Below are positions 1-7,104 of a DNA stretch of 64,000 nucleotides, in pieces; position 1 is the stretch's first letter; each line of letters begins with the position of its first letter. The position numbers were made by a program, and so were the translations under genes. Origin of the DNA: LVI-A0039 sp033105485 (GTDB taxonomy: Bacteria > Bacillota_I > Bacilli_A > UBA3375); NCBI GenBank assembly GCA_033105485.1, contig CP136956.1, positions 682,001-746,000 on the forward strand, read 5' to 3'. Under the pieces are notes generated by a model. It was not told where the DNA came from. It saw only the letters and a list, made by a program, of their open reading frames with translations, and did not search any database.

Positions 1-16
1 ATTCCAATTACTTATA

Positions 17-340
17 TTACTTGTTTAATTGTTCGTGAACAAAAATTAACTCTTCAGCTAATGTCTTAACAACTTCTGTAGTTAATAATTGATCTTCTGC
101 GTGCATTAACATAATACTGAATGGTAATGCTTCACCAGCTGCTTCTTTTTGTACAATTTCGAAGTGGTGAGAGTGAGCGCTTGTAGCCATCTCTTGACCT
201 TCAGCGATCATTGCTTTTGCAGCCTCAAAATCTTTCTCTTCTTTAGCAATTCTAATTGCTTCCATATACATTGATTTAGCTGTCCCTACTTCTGCGATAA
301 TTTGAAACGCTACTGTTTGCATTTGTTCTAATTCTGTCAT
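17..340 (-). CDS. PTS lactose/cellobiose-family EIIA component
   Basis: This 107-residue protein has the size and all-helical pattern of the lactose/cellobiose EIIA family (LacF/CelC), the cytoplasmic phosphocarrier that passes phosphate from HPr to EIIB. His80 in the segment MLMHAEDQLLT matches the phosphorylated histidine of the family, and the AHSHHFEIVQKEA segment is also typical. The ribosome site AGGAGA overlaps the TAG stop of the upstream mupG gene, so the two are co-transcribed. No EIIB or EIIC is visible; they may lie beyond the left edge. With MupG beside it, a role in uptake of a MurNAc-type or beta-linked sugar is likely, but the substrate is inferred only from context. Confidence 0.92.
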   Translation of the reverse strand: MTELEQMQTVAFQIIAEVGTAKSMYMEAIRIAKEEKDFEAAKAMIAEGQEMATSAHSHHFEIVQKEAAGEALPFSIMLMHAEDQLLTTEVVKTLAEELIFVHEQLNK

Positions 341-348
341 TTCTTCTC

Positions 349-1437
349 CTAATTAATTTTATTTGTGAATTTAAAGTGTTGCCAAGGCTCTAATAAGTCT
401 AATAAAAATAACTCATCATCACTTATTTTTCCTACAACATTACGAGCTAGATTTTCATCTATAATCTCATTCTTAATAATTTGTAATTCATTTTTGTATT
501 GACCGAAGTCATTATTTCCAATAATTACTGTTCCACGCTTTAATACTTTACTCGTATCATGTGGAGCATTATCTTCTGCTTTGTGTGTAACACGACACAT
601 TGTTGATCTTACCATGTAATCATTGATGTCTCCACGATTAAAGTGCTCATGTTCAAAAATAATTTTTTGCTCAAGTTCACTTGGATTGATTAATTCGATA
701 TCAAAATCAATTAACCCACGTTCAATCTCTGAGATTGCCTTTAACTCTTGCTCACTTGCAAACATATTTCCGATAATAATATCATCAATAAGTCCTAGTG
801 CATAGTGATGTTTAACTTGGGTTGTGATTGCTAAATCACGGTGCATTTCTAATGTGCATAATCCATCCATAATTGGCCATGGACCGATTTTAGCATCTGC
901 TGAACTAACAAATGCTGCACTTCGTACCCCATGCTCTTTAAAACGCATTGAAGTACTAACAAAATGTTCAAAATTTAATCCAGTATAACGTTGTGGATAG
1001 AAATTGTGACATCCGATTATTTTCCCCGGTTTTGGTTTGAAGTCCAAAATTATATTTAAAGTATGGACATCTTGTGACATATTAATCTCAACATTTAAGT
1101 CATACGGATTATATGACATTGATGCTTCCACACTTCCATTGAAACTTTGGTCTAGTCTAATCCCTGAAGCTCCCAGCTTACTGAAAAATTGTAAATCCCC
1201 ATGTTTGATACCTAGTTCATCAAAAACGTGAGGTGCAACATCTAAATACACTTCCATCTCACGCGCGTTTGCGAAACTTATAATTTGTTCAAACTCTTTT
1301 ACAATTTGATCTCTATCTCCATCGACACTTAATAAACATGTAAAAATTCGCCCGAATCCATATTTACTAGCTAACTCAATGTAGTCAAAAATCTCTTGCT
1401 GAGAAGCTTTATCAGGATAAATTGATATACCTAACAT
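349..1437 (-). CDS. mupG: MupG / DUF871 family 6-phospho-N-acetylmuramidase
   Basis: The 362-residue protein starts MLGISIYPDKAS and belongs to the DUF871 family: an N-terminal TIM-barrel (about residues 1-245) followed by a cyclophilin-like C-terminal domain (about 255-362). Characterised members (MupG of Staphylococcus aureus) cleave MurNAc-6-phosphate-GlcNAc imported by a PTS during cell-wall recycling. The length fits the family (about 350-360 residues). It sits 8 nt upstream of the PTS EIIA gene and has its own promoter at 1457-1485. The substrate is inferred from family and neighbour; some DUF871 proteins remain uncharacterised. Confidence 0.88.
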   Translation of the reverse strand: MLGISIYPDKASQQEIFDYIELASKYGFGRIFTCLLSVDGDRDQIVKEFEQIISFANAREMEVYLDVAPHVFDELGIKHGDLQFFSKLGASGIRLDQSFNGSVEASMSYNPYDLNVEINMSQDVHTLNIILDFKPKPGKIIGCHNFYPQRYTGLNFEHFVSTSMRFKEHGVRSAAFVSSADAKIGPWPIMDGLCTLEMHRDLAITTQVKHHYALGLIDDIIIGNMFASEQELKAISEIERGLIDFDIELINPSELEQKIIFEHEHFNRGDINDYMVRSTMCRVTHKAEDNAPHDTSKVLKRGTVIIGNNDFGQYKNELQIIKNEIIDENLARNVVGKISDDELFLLDLLEPWQHFKFTNKIN

Positions 1438-1456
1438 ATTAACTCCTTACTAATAA

Positions 1457-1485
1457 ATAATAGCACACCACAGATATTTTGTAAA
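1457..1485 (-). promoter_or_regulatory. Promoter of mupG-PTS operon
   Basis: On the minus strand a -35 TTTACA (1480-1485) is followed after exactly 17 nt by -10 TATTAT (1457-1462), preceded by TGC, an extended -10. An imperfect inverted repeat (CGTACT-N5-AGTATG, about 1504-1520) lies just upstream and could be a regulator site. Confidence 0.7.
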
Positions 1486-1548
1486 CAATTTAAAATGTAT
1501 TTTCATACTTTTTTAGTACGCTAATTTATATTGTCAAGAATTACGACA

Positions 1549-1577
1549 TAAAAAAAACTAGGTTAAAAAACCTAGTT
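1549..1577 (-). terminator. Terminator downstream of rpiB
   Basis: A perfect 9-bp stem (AACTAGGTT/AACCTAGTT) with a 4-nt loop is followed on the minus strand by a run of T. It ends the rpmE-prfA-prmC-ywlC-rpiB group before the mupG promoter. Confidence 0.9.
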
Positions 1578-1578
1578 C

Positions 1579-2028
1579 TTAGCAGTCAATGCAGCTTTCT
1601 TCGTAATCTGAGATAGCGTCAACACGATCTAAATGACGACCACCTTCAAATTCTGTTGTTAAGAATGTATCTACAATATCTAAAGCTTGTTCTTCAGTAA
1701 TGAAACGCGCTCCCATTGCTAATACATTAGCATTATTATGTTCACGAGTTAATTTAGCAAACTCTACACTATTACATAAAGCGGCTCTAATTCCACGTAC
1801 TTTATTTGCAGCAATAGAAATCCCAATTCCTGTACCACAAATCACAATACCATAATCGGCATTACCAAGACTTACAGTTTCTCCAACTTTAATTCCTTCT
1901 AATGCGTAATTCCCTTTTTCTTTGTGCGTTCCTAAATCAAGAACCTCGTGTCCTTGTGCTTCTAAATGTTTTACAACTGCAGGTCTTAATTCTAAGGCTG
2001 CATGATCTGATGCGATTGCTATTTTCAT
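1579..2028 (-). CDS. rpiB: Ribose-5-phosphate isomerase B (RpiB/LacAB family)
   Basis: This 149-residue protein has the RpiB fold signatures: N-terminal MKIAIASDHAALELR, catalytic-Cys loop GIVICGTGIGISIAANK (Cys at about 65) and the REHNNANVLAMGAR histidine segment. It interconverts ribose 5-phosphate and ribulose 5-phosphate in the cytoplasm. LacA/LacB subunits of galactose-6-phosphate isomerase are in the same family, but the position after ywlC matches the Bacillus ywlF/rpiB location. Its ATG overlaps the ywlC stop by one base (TAATG), so translation is coupled. The C-terminus carries two Cys (CIDC). Confidence 0.9.
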   Translation of the reverse strand: MKIAIASDHAALELRPAVVKHLEAQGHEVLDLGTHKEKGNYALEGIKVGETVSLGNADYGIVICGTGIGISIAANKVRGIRAALCNSVEFAKLTREHNNANVLAMGARFITEEQALDIVDTFLTTEFEGGRHLDRVDAISDYEESCIDC

Positions 2029-2531
2029 TATCTTATCCTTTCAAACTTATCGTTTTTAAATACATAAATTTCTGATGGAACAGTTGATTTCTGACTATCA
2101 TATTCCTCATTTAATAACCCAATATTGGGGAACTCACTATTAAATTCACCCCTCGTTAAACATGGCTCTTTTCCAGATATATTTGCACTTGTCGTATATA
2201 TTGGTTTACCTAGTTTTTCAAGTAATGCAAGTAAATTCGGCTCATCTGGAATTCTAAATGACGTCATCTCTCCTTGATAGTCAAAAATAAGTGTAACTGG
2301 CCCCGGCCATACTTCTTCCATCTTTTGAAGTAAAATTTGATTAGTTACATCGATTTGGTTTACATCACTTAACATTGTAACTAATTTTTTTGCCTTATCA
2401 CGGTTTTTCACTTCATAAATTTTAGATCCAAACTGCTTAAGTGAACTTAGACCATAAACTGTATCGGTCGGTACACCGATAACCAAACCGGCTTCAAGCG
2501 ATTTAATTGCTTCATCAGTATTAATATTCAT
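2028..2531 (-). CDS. ywlC: Threonylcarbamoyl-AMP synthase (Sua5/YwlC/TsaC)
   Basis: The 167-residue protein carries the Sua5/YciO/YrdC fold: PTDTVYGL near the N-terminus, the basic KNRDKAKKLVTML segment and TTSANISGKEP near residue 115. It makes threonylcarbamoyl-AMP from Thr, bicarbonate and ATP for the t6A37 modification of ANN-decoding tRNAs. It is short, like TsaC, and lacks the C-terminal Sua5 domain found in the Bacillus protein. Both ends overlap neighbours by one base (TAATG). No spoIIR lies next to it, unlike in spore formers. Confidence 0.9.
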   Translation of the reverse strand: MNINTDEAIKSLEAGLVIGVPTDTVYGLSSLKQFGSKIYEVKNRDKAKKLVTMLSDVNQIDVTNQILLQKMEEVWPGPVTLIFDYQGEMTSFRIPDEPNLLALLEKLGKPIYTTSANISGKEPCLTRGEFNSEFPNIGLLNEEYDSQKSTVPSEIYVFKNDKFERIR

Positions 2532-3373
2532 TAAACCTCCAAATATAGATTACGGTCCAGTCCATTTAAATCACTAATTGTTTCAAACTGATAACCATGT
2601 GTTTCAATTAGATATCTGTTTAGTATTTCACTTTGTGACATACCAATTTCAAGCATCAAGCAAAATTCATCTTTACTCACATCTATTATATCACTAATTA
2701 GTGACTTATATAGCGCTAAGCCATTGTCTTTTGCATATAAAGCAAGGCTTGGCTCATAACTTACTACCGTTTCTTGGACCTCCTCATCGAAAGCGATGTA
2801 TGGCGGGTTACTAACAATAACATCAAACTGTAATTTATTGTCAATTAATGGCTTTAACATATCTCCTTTTAAAATAGTATAATCAAGTTCATATGCTTTG
2901 GCATTAAGCTCAGTTATAGCTAATGCTTCCTCACTAATATCAACAAACGTTACTTTAATATTATAATCCGCTTTTAACCTTTGATATAAACTGACACCAA
3001 TTACACCACTTCCACTACAAACATCAGCAATATCTAAATTGCTTCCAATAGCAAACTTGCTTCTGATTCGCTTTTCTAAATTAATAACTAGTTCTTCAGT
3101 TTCGAACCTAGGAATCAAAGTATCACTTGTTACGCTAATTTTATTTCCCAGGAATAATTCAAAGCCAACAATGTAAGCAGTTGGGATATCGGTATTAAAG
3201 AATTTATCTAGATAGCTAGTAAATTCTTCTACTTGTTCTTTAGTATATGATTCAAATGATTGAACTTCTGATAAACCACAATTAAAGGCCGCAAGAGTAA
3301 GTAGGTTTAAGTCCCCTACATATCTACCTGCAGCCTTTTGACATTGGTTTATTACCGATTGAATATTATTCAA
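2531..3373 (-). CDS. prmC: Release factor glutamine N5-methyltransferase (PrmC)
   Basis: The 280-residue SAM-dependent methyltransferase has the PrmC N-terminal helical domain (about 1-85), IPRFETEELV, a motif I variant DVCSGSGVIG (about 117) and the substrate-binding NPPY at about 189-192. It methylates the Gln of the GGQ motif in release factors, and its substrate gene prfA lies immediately upstream. The start is a TTG overlapping the prfA stop by eight bases (TTGAATAA) with only a weak upstream AG-rich stretch, so reinitiation after prfA termination is likely. Confidence 0.93.
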   Translation of the reverse strand: MNNIQSVINQCQKAAGRYVGDLNLLTLAAFNCGLSEVQSFESYTKEQVEEFTSYLDKFFNTDIPTAYIVGFELFLGNKISVTSDTLIPRFETEELVINLEKRIRSKFAIGSNLDIADVCSGSGVIGVSLYQRLKADYNIKVTFVDISEEALAITELNAKAYELDYTILKGDMLKPLIDNKLQFDVIVSNPPYIAFDEEVQETVVSYEPSLALYAKDNGLALYKSLISDIIDVSKDEFCLMLEIGMSQSEILNRYLIETHGYQFETISDLNGLDRNLYLEV

Positions 3374-4433
3374 CAGCTTTCATTCTTTCCATTTGATCTT
3401 CAAGAACAAGCGCTTCAATAACTTCATCTAACTTACCATCAATAATTACGTCTAACTTATTTAAAGTTAAGCCAATACGGTGATCCGTTACACGGTTTTG
3501 TGGATAGTTGTAAGTACGAATTTTCTCACTACGACTACCTGTACCTAATTTATTCTTACGCATTGAATCATTTTCTTCCATTTGTATTTGTAAGAAGTGA
3601 TCGTAAATTTTTGCACGAATAACTTTCATTGCTTTCTCTTTATTTGAGATTTGACTACGCTCATCTTGAGAAGTAACAACGATATTTGTAGGTAAGTGAG
3701 TAATACGAACTGCAGAGTCAGTTGTATTTACAGATTGTCCACCAGCACCTGATGATCTATATGTATCGATTTTTAAGTCTGCATCTTTAATGTCAACATC
3801 AACATCTTCGATTTCTGGCATTACAACTACTGTTGCAGTACTAGTGTGTACACGCCCTTGTGATTCAGTTGTTGGAACACGTTGTACACGGTGTGCACCA
3901 GATTCAAACTTCATTTTACTAAATACATCCTCACCTTTTAGTAAAACAGAAACGTTACTAAATCCACCACCTGGTGAATCTTGAGACTCTAATAATTCTG
4001 TTTTCCAACCTTGTGTTTCAGCGTATTTAGTATACATACGATATAAATCGTAAGCAAAAATATTTGCTTCATCTCCACCAGCTGCACCACGAATTTCTAA
4101 GATAGCATTTTTCCCATCATTAGGATCCTTTGGTAACATAAGCACTTTTAAATCTGCTTCGATTTGTTCGATATTTGCTTCGGCTAATGTGATGATTTCT
4201 TTAAGTTCAGCTTGCATTTCAGCGTCATCTTCAACCTCTAATAACTCTTGAGATTCTTCGATATCTTGCTTGTTTGCTTTATATTCATTGAACTTTTCGA
4301 TAATTGGTTGTAAATCTTTAATTTCTTTAGAAATTTTTGCAATATTACTAACATTCTTTAATACTTCAGGATCTGCTAAATCTTCTTGTAATTTAGCATA
4401 CTTGACTTCTAAGTCAACTAATTTGTCAAACAT
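3366..4433 (-). CDS. prfA: Peptide chain release factor 1
   Basis: The 355-residue class I release factor has GGQ at about 231-233 (SSGAGGQSVN) for peptidyl-tRNA hydrolysis. A PxT recognition tripeptide (PTT, about 187-189, in RVPTTESQGRVHTS) marks RF1, which reads UAA and UAG. This matters because TGA is almost unused as a stop in this window. The ATG has a good ribosome site (AAGGAGACAT). It begins after the rpmE terminator, so it may use read-through or its own unidentified promoter. Confidence 0.97.
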   Translation of the reverse strand: MFDKLVDLEVKYAKLQEDLADPEVLKNVSNIAKISKEIKDLQPIIEKFNEYKANKQDIEESQELLEVEDDAEMQAELKEIITLAEANIEQIEADLKVLMLPKDPNDGKNAILEIRGAAGGDEANIFAYDLYRMYTKYAETQGWKTELLESQDSPGGGFSNVSVLLKGEDVFSKMKFESGAHRVQRVPTTESQGRVHTSTATVVVMPEIEDVDVDIKDADLKIDTYRSSGAGGQSVNTTDSAVRITHLPTNIVVTSQDERSQISNKEKAMKVIRAKIYDHFLQIQMEENDSMRKNKLGTGSRSEKIRTYNYPQNRVTDHRIGLTLNKLDVIIDGKLDEVIEALVLEDQMERMKAVE

Positions 4434-4452
4434 ATGTCTCCTTAATAAATTT

Positions 4453-4480
4453 AAAAAAAATAGGCTTAAAGCCTATTTTT
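4453..4480 (-). terminator. Terminator between rpmE and prfA
   Basis: The inverted repeat AAAAATAGGC...GCCTATTTTT sits just after the rpmE stop and is followed by a T run on the minus strand. It probably attenuates transcription into prfA. Confidence 0.8.
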
Positions 4481-4483
4481 AGA

Positions 4484-4681
4484 TTAAAGTCCGAATTTCT
4501 TATTGAATTTCTCTACACGTCCAGCGGCAGAAATAGCTTTACTTTCTCCAGTGTACGCTGCGTTACATTTGTTACATGATTCGATGTTTAAAGTTTCCAT
4601 AGTTGATTTAACTTCAAATTCGTTTCCACATGCACATTTAACTTTAGTTTGTACGTATTCAGTGTGAATTCCTTTTTTCAT
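4484..4681 (-). CDS. rpmE: 50S ribosomal protein L31
   Basis: The 65-residue protein is the zinc-binding (C+) form of L31, with Cys at 16, 18, 36 and 39 (KCACGNEF and SCNKCNAAYTG). It is a surface protein of the large subunit near the central protuberance. Its place directly upstream of prfA is typical of Bacilli, although tdk, often found between them, is absent. The ribosome site is AAAGGTAGGAGC. Confidence 0.96.
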   Translation of the reverse strand: MKKGIHTEYVQTKVKCACGNEFEVKSTMETLNIESCNKCNAAYTGESKAISAAGRVEKFNKKFGL

Positions 4682-4720
4682 TGCTCCTACCTTTCCTAAA
4701 TATATAATAAGTAATATATA

Positions 4721-5110
4721 TTAACGTTTAGAGAATTGTGGTGCACGACGTGCTGCTTTAAGTCCGTATTTCTTACGTTCTTTAACTCTTGCATCTCTAG
4801 TTAATAATCCAGCTGCTTTTAAAGCAGGTCTGTAAGTTGCGTCTACTTCTAATAAAGCTCTTGCGATTCCTAAACGGATTGCTCCTGCTTGACCAGAGTA
4901 TCCTCCACCATCAACAGTAACGTCGATATCGAACTTTTCAGTTCCTTCAACAGCTACTAATGGTTGTTTTAAGTCGATAATTAATAATTCACTTGGCATG
5001 AATTCTTCAACGCTAATTCCATTAACTTTGATTGATCCAGTACCAGCAGTTAATCTAACACGTGCTACAGACGCTTTTCTTCTACCTAATCCTAAATATG
5101 TCTTTGCCAT
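4721..5110 (-). CDS. rpsI: 30S ribosomal protein S9
   Basis: The 129-residue protein shows the S9 signatures GLGRRKASVARVRL at the start and the basic C-terminal tail KAARRAPQFSKR, which contacts the P-site tRNA. It follows rplM by 10 nt with its own ribosome site (AGGAGATACAT), forming the universal rplM-rpsI pair. Confidence 0.98.
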   Translation of the reverse strand: MAKTYLGLGRRKASVARVRLTAGTGSIKVNGISVEEFMPSELLIIDLKQPLVAVEGTEKFDIDVTVDGGGYSGQAGAIRLGIARALLEVDATYRPALKAAGLLTRDARVKERKKYGLKAARRAPQFSKR

Positions 5111-5120
5111 AATGTATCTC

Positions 5121-5558
5121 CTATCCTCTTAGCTCATAAGGCTTTGGTTGTTGAGCTGCATGGTTGTGCTCTCCACCAACGTAAACGTATAAGTTTCTAT
5201 ACATTTGACGACCTAATTTTGTTTTTGGTAACATTCCTTTAATTGAACGTTCTAAGATTCTTTCTGGGTGAGTTTCCATTACTTTACCAGCAGTTTCTTC
5301 TTTTAATCCACCTGGGTGGTTTGAGTGTCTGTAGTACACTTTGTTTTCTAATTTGTTTCCAGTAAATTTTACCTTCTCAGCGTTAATAATAATAACGTTG
5401 TCACCACAATCTACGTGTGGAGTAAAAGTTGGTTTGTGTTTACCACGTAAAATAGCTGCTACTTCAGCAGATAAACGTCCAACTGTTTTGTCTGTTGCAT
5501 CAATAATTAACCATTCTTTGTTAACGTTTTGTGCATTAGCCATGTAAGTATCTTTCAT
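5121..5558 (-). CDS. rplM: 50S ribosomal protein L13
   Basis: L13 is recognisable from KEWLIIDATDKTVGRLSAEVA, FTPHVDCGDNVIIINAEK and KGMLPKTKLGRQM. The ATG at 5558 (MKDTYMANAQ) is preferred. It gives the usual 145 residues, lines up with Bacillus L13 and follows AAAGGA at suitable distance. An in-frame TTG 21 nt upstream would add a non-conserved extension, and an ATG at 5561 is also possible. The leader contains a hairpin that may mediate L13 autoregulation. Confidence 0.96.
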   Translation of the reverse strand: MKDTYMANAQNVNKEWLIIDATDKTVGRLSAEVAAILRGKHKPTFTPHVDCGDNVIIINAEKVKFTGNKLENKVYYRHSNHPGGLKEETAGKVMETHPERILERSIKGMLPKTKLGRQMYRNLYVYVGGEHNHAAQQPKPYELRG

Positions 5559-5583
5559 CATAATGTTTTTTCCTTTCAAGATC

Positions 5584-5608
5584 TAAATAGTTTTAACGGG
5601 GCTATTTA
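5584..5608 (-). promoter_or_regulatory. Candidate L13 leader hairpin
   Basis: On the minus strand TAAATAG and CTATTTA form a 7-bp stem closing a CCCCGTTAAAA loop. It lies in the approximately 65-nt 5' UTR of rplM, where Firmicutes often carry an autoregulatory L13 leader. Assignment to that RNA family is by position and a hairpin only. Confidence 0.4.
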
Positions 5609-5630
5609 ATCTTTTAAAATGCCATAAAAT

Positions 5631-5659
5631 ATTATAAACCATATTTAAGACGTTTGCAA
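5631..5659 (-). promoter_or_regulatory. Promoter of rplM-rpsI
   Basis: The -35 TTGCAA (5654-5659) is separated by 17 nt from a perfect -10 TATAAT (5631-5636) on the minus strand. Confidence 0.8.
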
Positions 5660-5780
5660 GTTTTTTCGTGAAATTTACTCACTTTTTTAGATTTTGCCGA
5701 TGGTTAGGTGAATTAAAATAGGTTAACCTCATAATTATTGTCTTATGTTTATGATATTCGACTAAAGTTTGCCACTTTGC

Positions 5781-5786
5781 TATAAT
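5781..5786 (+). promoter_or_regulatory. Extended -10 promoter of the chromate-family pair
   Basis: TATAAT preceded by TGC lies 19 bp upstream of the start codon. The -35 region (TTCGAC, about 5757) is weak, so the extended -10 probably dominates. Confidence 0.65.
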
Positions 5787-5804
5787 ATATTAGTTAGGAG
5801 AAAG

Positions 5805-6332
5805 ATGACATTATTACAATATTTATTTACTGTTATTAAAATAAACTACCTTGTATTAGGAGGTGCCTCACTTACCGCCCCCTTCTACTTTAGGTACTAT
5901 GTGGAAACTGATATCATCCCAGAACAAGAGATTAATCATTATTTAACAATGTCTAATATTTTACCAGGAGCGATGTCAATTTATATGACAGCGTACACAG
6001 GTCTTTATTTACTTGGGAAAAAAGGAATGTACTTAGGATTAGTTGTATTATTCGTTCCGATTACACTTATTAGTATTCTATTACTAGAGTTTGCTAATTA
6101 CTTACCATTCGATATTAATATTCTAATTTATGTAAGTTTACCAATTATGGCTGTTGCCGCTACTGATTATGTAATTAGTGTGTTTAAAAGTCAAATTAAG
6201 CCTCAGTATAAATTTGGTTTATTTGGATTAACTTTTGGAATACTTACTTTAGCATTATTAGGTACTATCCAAATTATCATTATATATATAATGTTAGTAT
6301 GGCTGTATGCACGAGGAGGTAAAAATGTTTAA
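5805..6332 (+). CDS. Chromate-transporter (CHR) family half-size subunit 1
   Basis: This membrane protein of about 175 residues matches half-size CHR proteins: an early glycine segment (VLGGASLTAPF) and a LPGAMSIYMTAYTGLYLLG stretch resembling the family LPGP motif, then several hydrophobic helices. The start ATG at 5805 has AGGAGAAAG in front; an upstream in-frame start would add 12 unsupported residues. It overlaps the second subunit gene by eight bases (ATGTTTAA). CHR proteins move chromate, but family pairs in anaerobes may carry other anions; substrate unknown. Confidence 0.8.
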   Translation: MTLLQYLFTVIKINYLVLGGASLTAPFYFRYYVETDIIPEQEINHYLTMSNILPGAMSIYMTAYTGLYLLGKKGMYLGLVVLFVPITLISILLLEFANYLPFDINILIYVSLPIMAVAATDYVISVFKSQIKPQYKFGLFGLTFGILTLALLGTIQIIIIYIMLVWLYARGGKNV

Positions 6333-6858
6333 AATATTGTTAATTAACTTTGCAATCGCCTGCCTTGGTTTTGGATCTGGAACAGTATTTATTAGTTTTA
6401 TATATGACGCTTATACCAAATATACGGATATCAGCATCCAAACATTAGATGTGGCTACCGCAATATCACTGGCACTTCCTGCTCCAATCAGCCCAAAGAT
6501 GCTTGGATTGATTGCATACCAAGAATACAACTTCTGGTTTGTATGGCCAGCAATTATAACATTTGTATTACCTACCATCTTTATCGTCCTATATACTTTT
6601 AAACACTATAGTAAATTTAAAGATAATCGTTTCTTCGGATTACTTTCAAAGTATTTCCCACCAATTATGGCTGCTATTACTGCTAACATTATAATTGTAC
6701 TTAGTTTAAACAACATCCAAACTGAGACTGAATTTACACTTTTCATTGTTCCGATGGTTGTTACTTATATAATAAGATATGGATTTAACATTAAAAACAA
6801 TGGTTACTTCTTAATCGCCAACTGTATTACAGTCGCTATTGTTGCAAATATCATTTAA
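6325..6858 (+). CDS. Chromate-transporter (CHR) family half-size subunit 2
   Basis: The 177-residue partner has the same architecture: IACLGFGSGTVFISF early, then ALPAPISPKMLGLIAYQEY, equivalent to the LPGP region, followed by four or more hydrophobic helices. The ATG at 6325 has GAGGAGGTAAAA upstream and overlaps the preceding stop. Pairs of half-length CHR proteins are thought to form a heterodimer with antiparallel halves. Sequence conservation is loose, so substrate is not assigned. Confidence 0.78.
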   Translation: MFKILLINFAIACLGFGSGTVFISFIYDAYTKYTDISIQTLDVATAISLALPAPISPKMLGLIAYQEYNFWFVWPAIITFVLPTIFIVLYTFKHYSKFKDNRFFGLLSKYFPPIMAAITANIIIVLSLNNIQTETEFTLFIVPMVVTYIIRYGFNIKNNGYFLIANCITVAIVANII

Positions 6859-6860
6859 AG

Positions 6861-6888
6861 ACTAGACATTTGTCTGGTTTTCTTTTTT
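6861..6888 (+). terminator. Terminator after CHR pair
   Basis: ACTAGACA pairs with TGTCTGGT (one G-T pair) and is followed by TTTTCTTTTTT. Confidence 0.75.
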
Positions 6889-6896
6889 ACGAAAAT

Positions 6897-6925
6897 TTTA
6901 CACTAGGGCGAATATGTGATAGTAT
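6897..6925 (+). promoter_or_regulatory. Promoter of the amino-acid permease
   Basis: The -35 TTTACA (6897-6902), a 17-nt spacer ending in TGA and the -10 TAGTAT (6920-6925) predict a start near 6932. This leaves an unusually long leader of about 170 nt, with a GATTGA-N6-TCAATC hairpin at 7014-7031. Confidence 0.6.
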
Positions 6926-7062
6926 ATCCATAATAATCTGTGTTATATCTTTATTTTATTATTTGAGGAAACAATTAATAACGAGTGTTGTATTAGTAGA
7001 ATATGGGTTATGAGATTGAATGGGATCAATCGATACGAAAGAATGGAGGAAAATTTGACCGT

Positions 7063-7104
7063 ATGTGCTTAGGGAATATATACGTTAGAGTTTTTGAATT
7101 ATGA
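7063..7104 (+). CDS. Possible 13-codon leader peptide overlapping the permease start
   Basis: Reading from ATG 7063 gives MCLGNIYVRVFEL ending in TGA at 7102-7104, sharing ATGA with the permease ATG at 7101. The GGAGGA at 7045-7050 precedes this ORF (spacing 12 nt, somewhat long), whereas the permease start has no good ribosome site of its own. Translational coupling through the overlap would explain that. Alternative short ORFs from nearby ATG/TTG codons stop at TAG 7070-7072 and do not reach the permease start. No homolog is recognised. Confidence 0.4.
   Translation: MCLGNIYVRVFEL

Noticed and set aside
7014..7100. Known riboswitch class before the permease
   Set aside because: I could not match the leader to any riboswitch consensus; only a hairpin and short ORF are supported.
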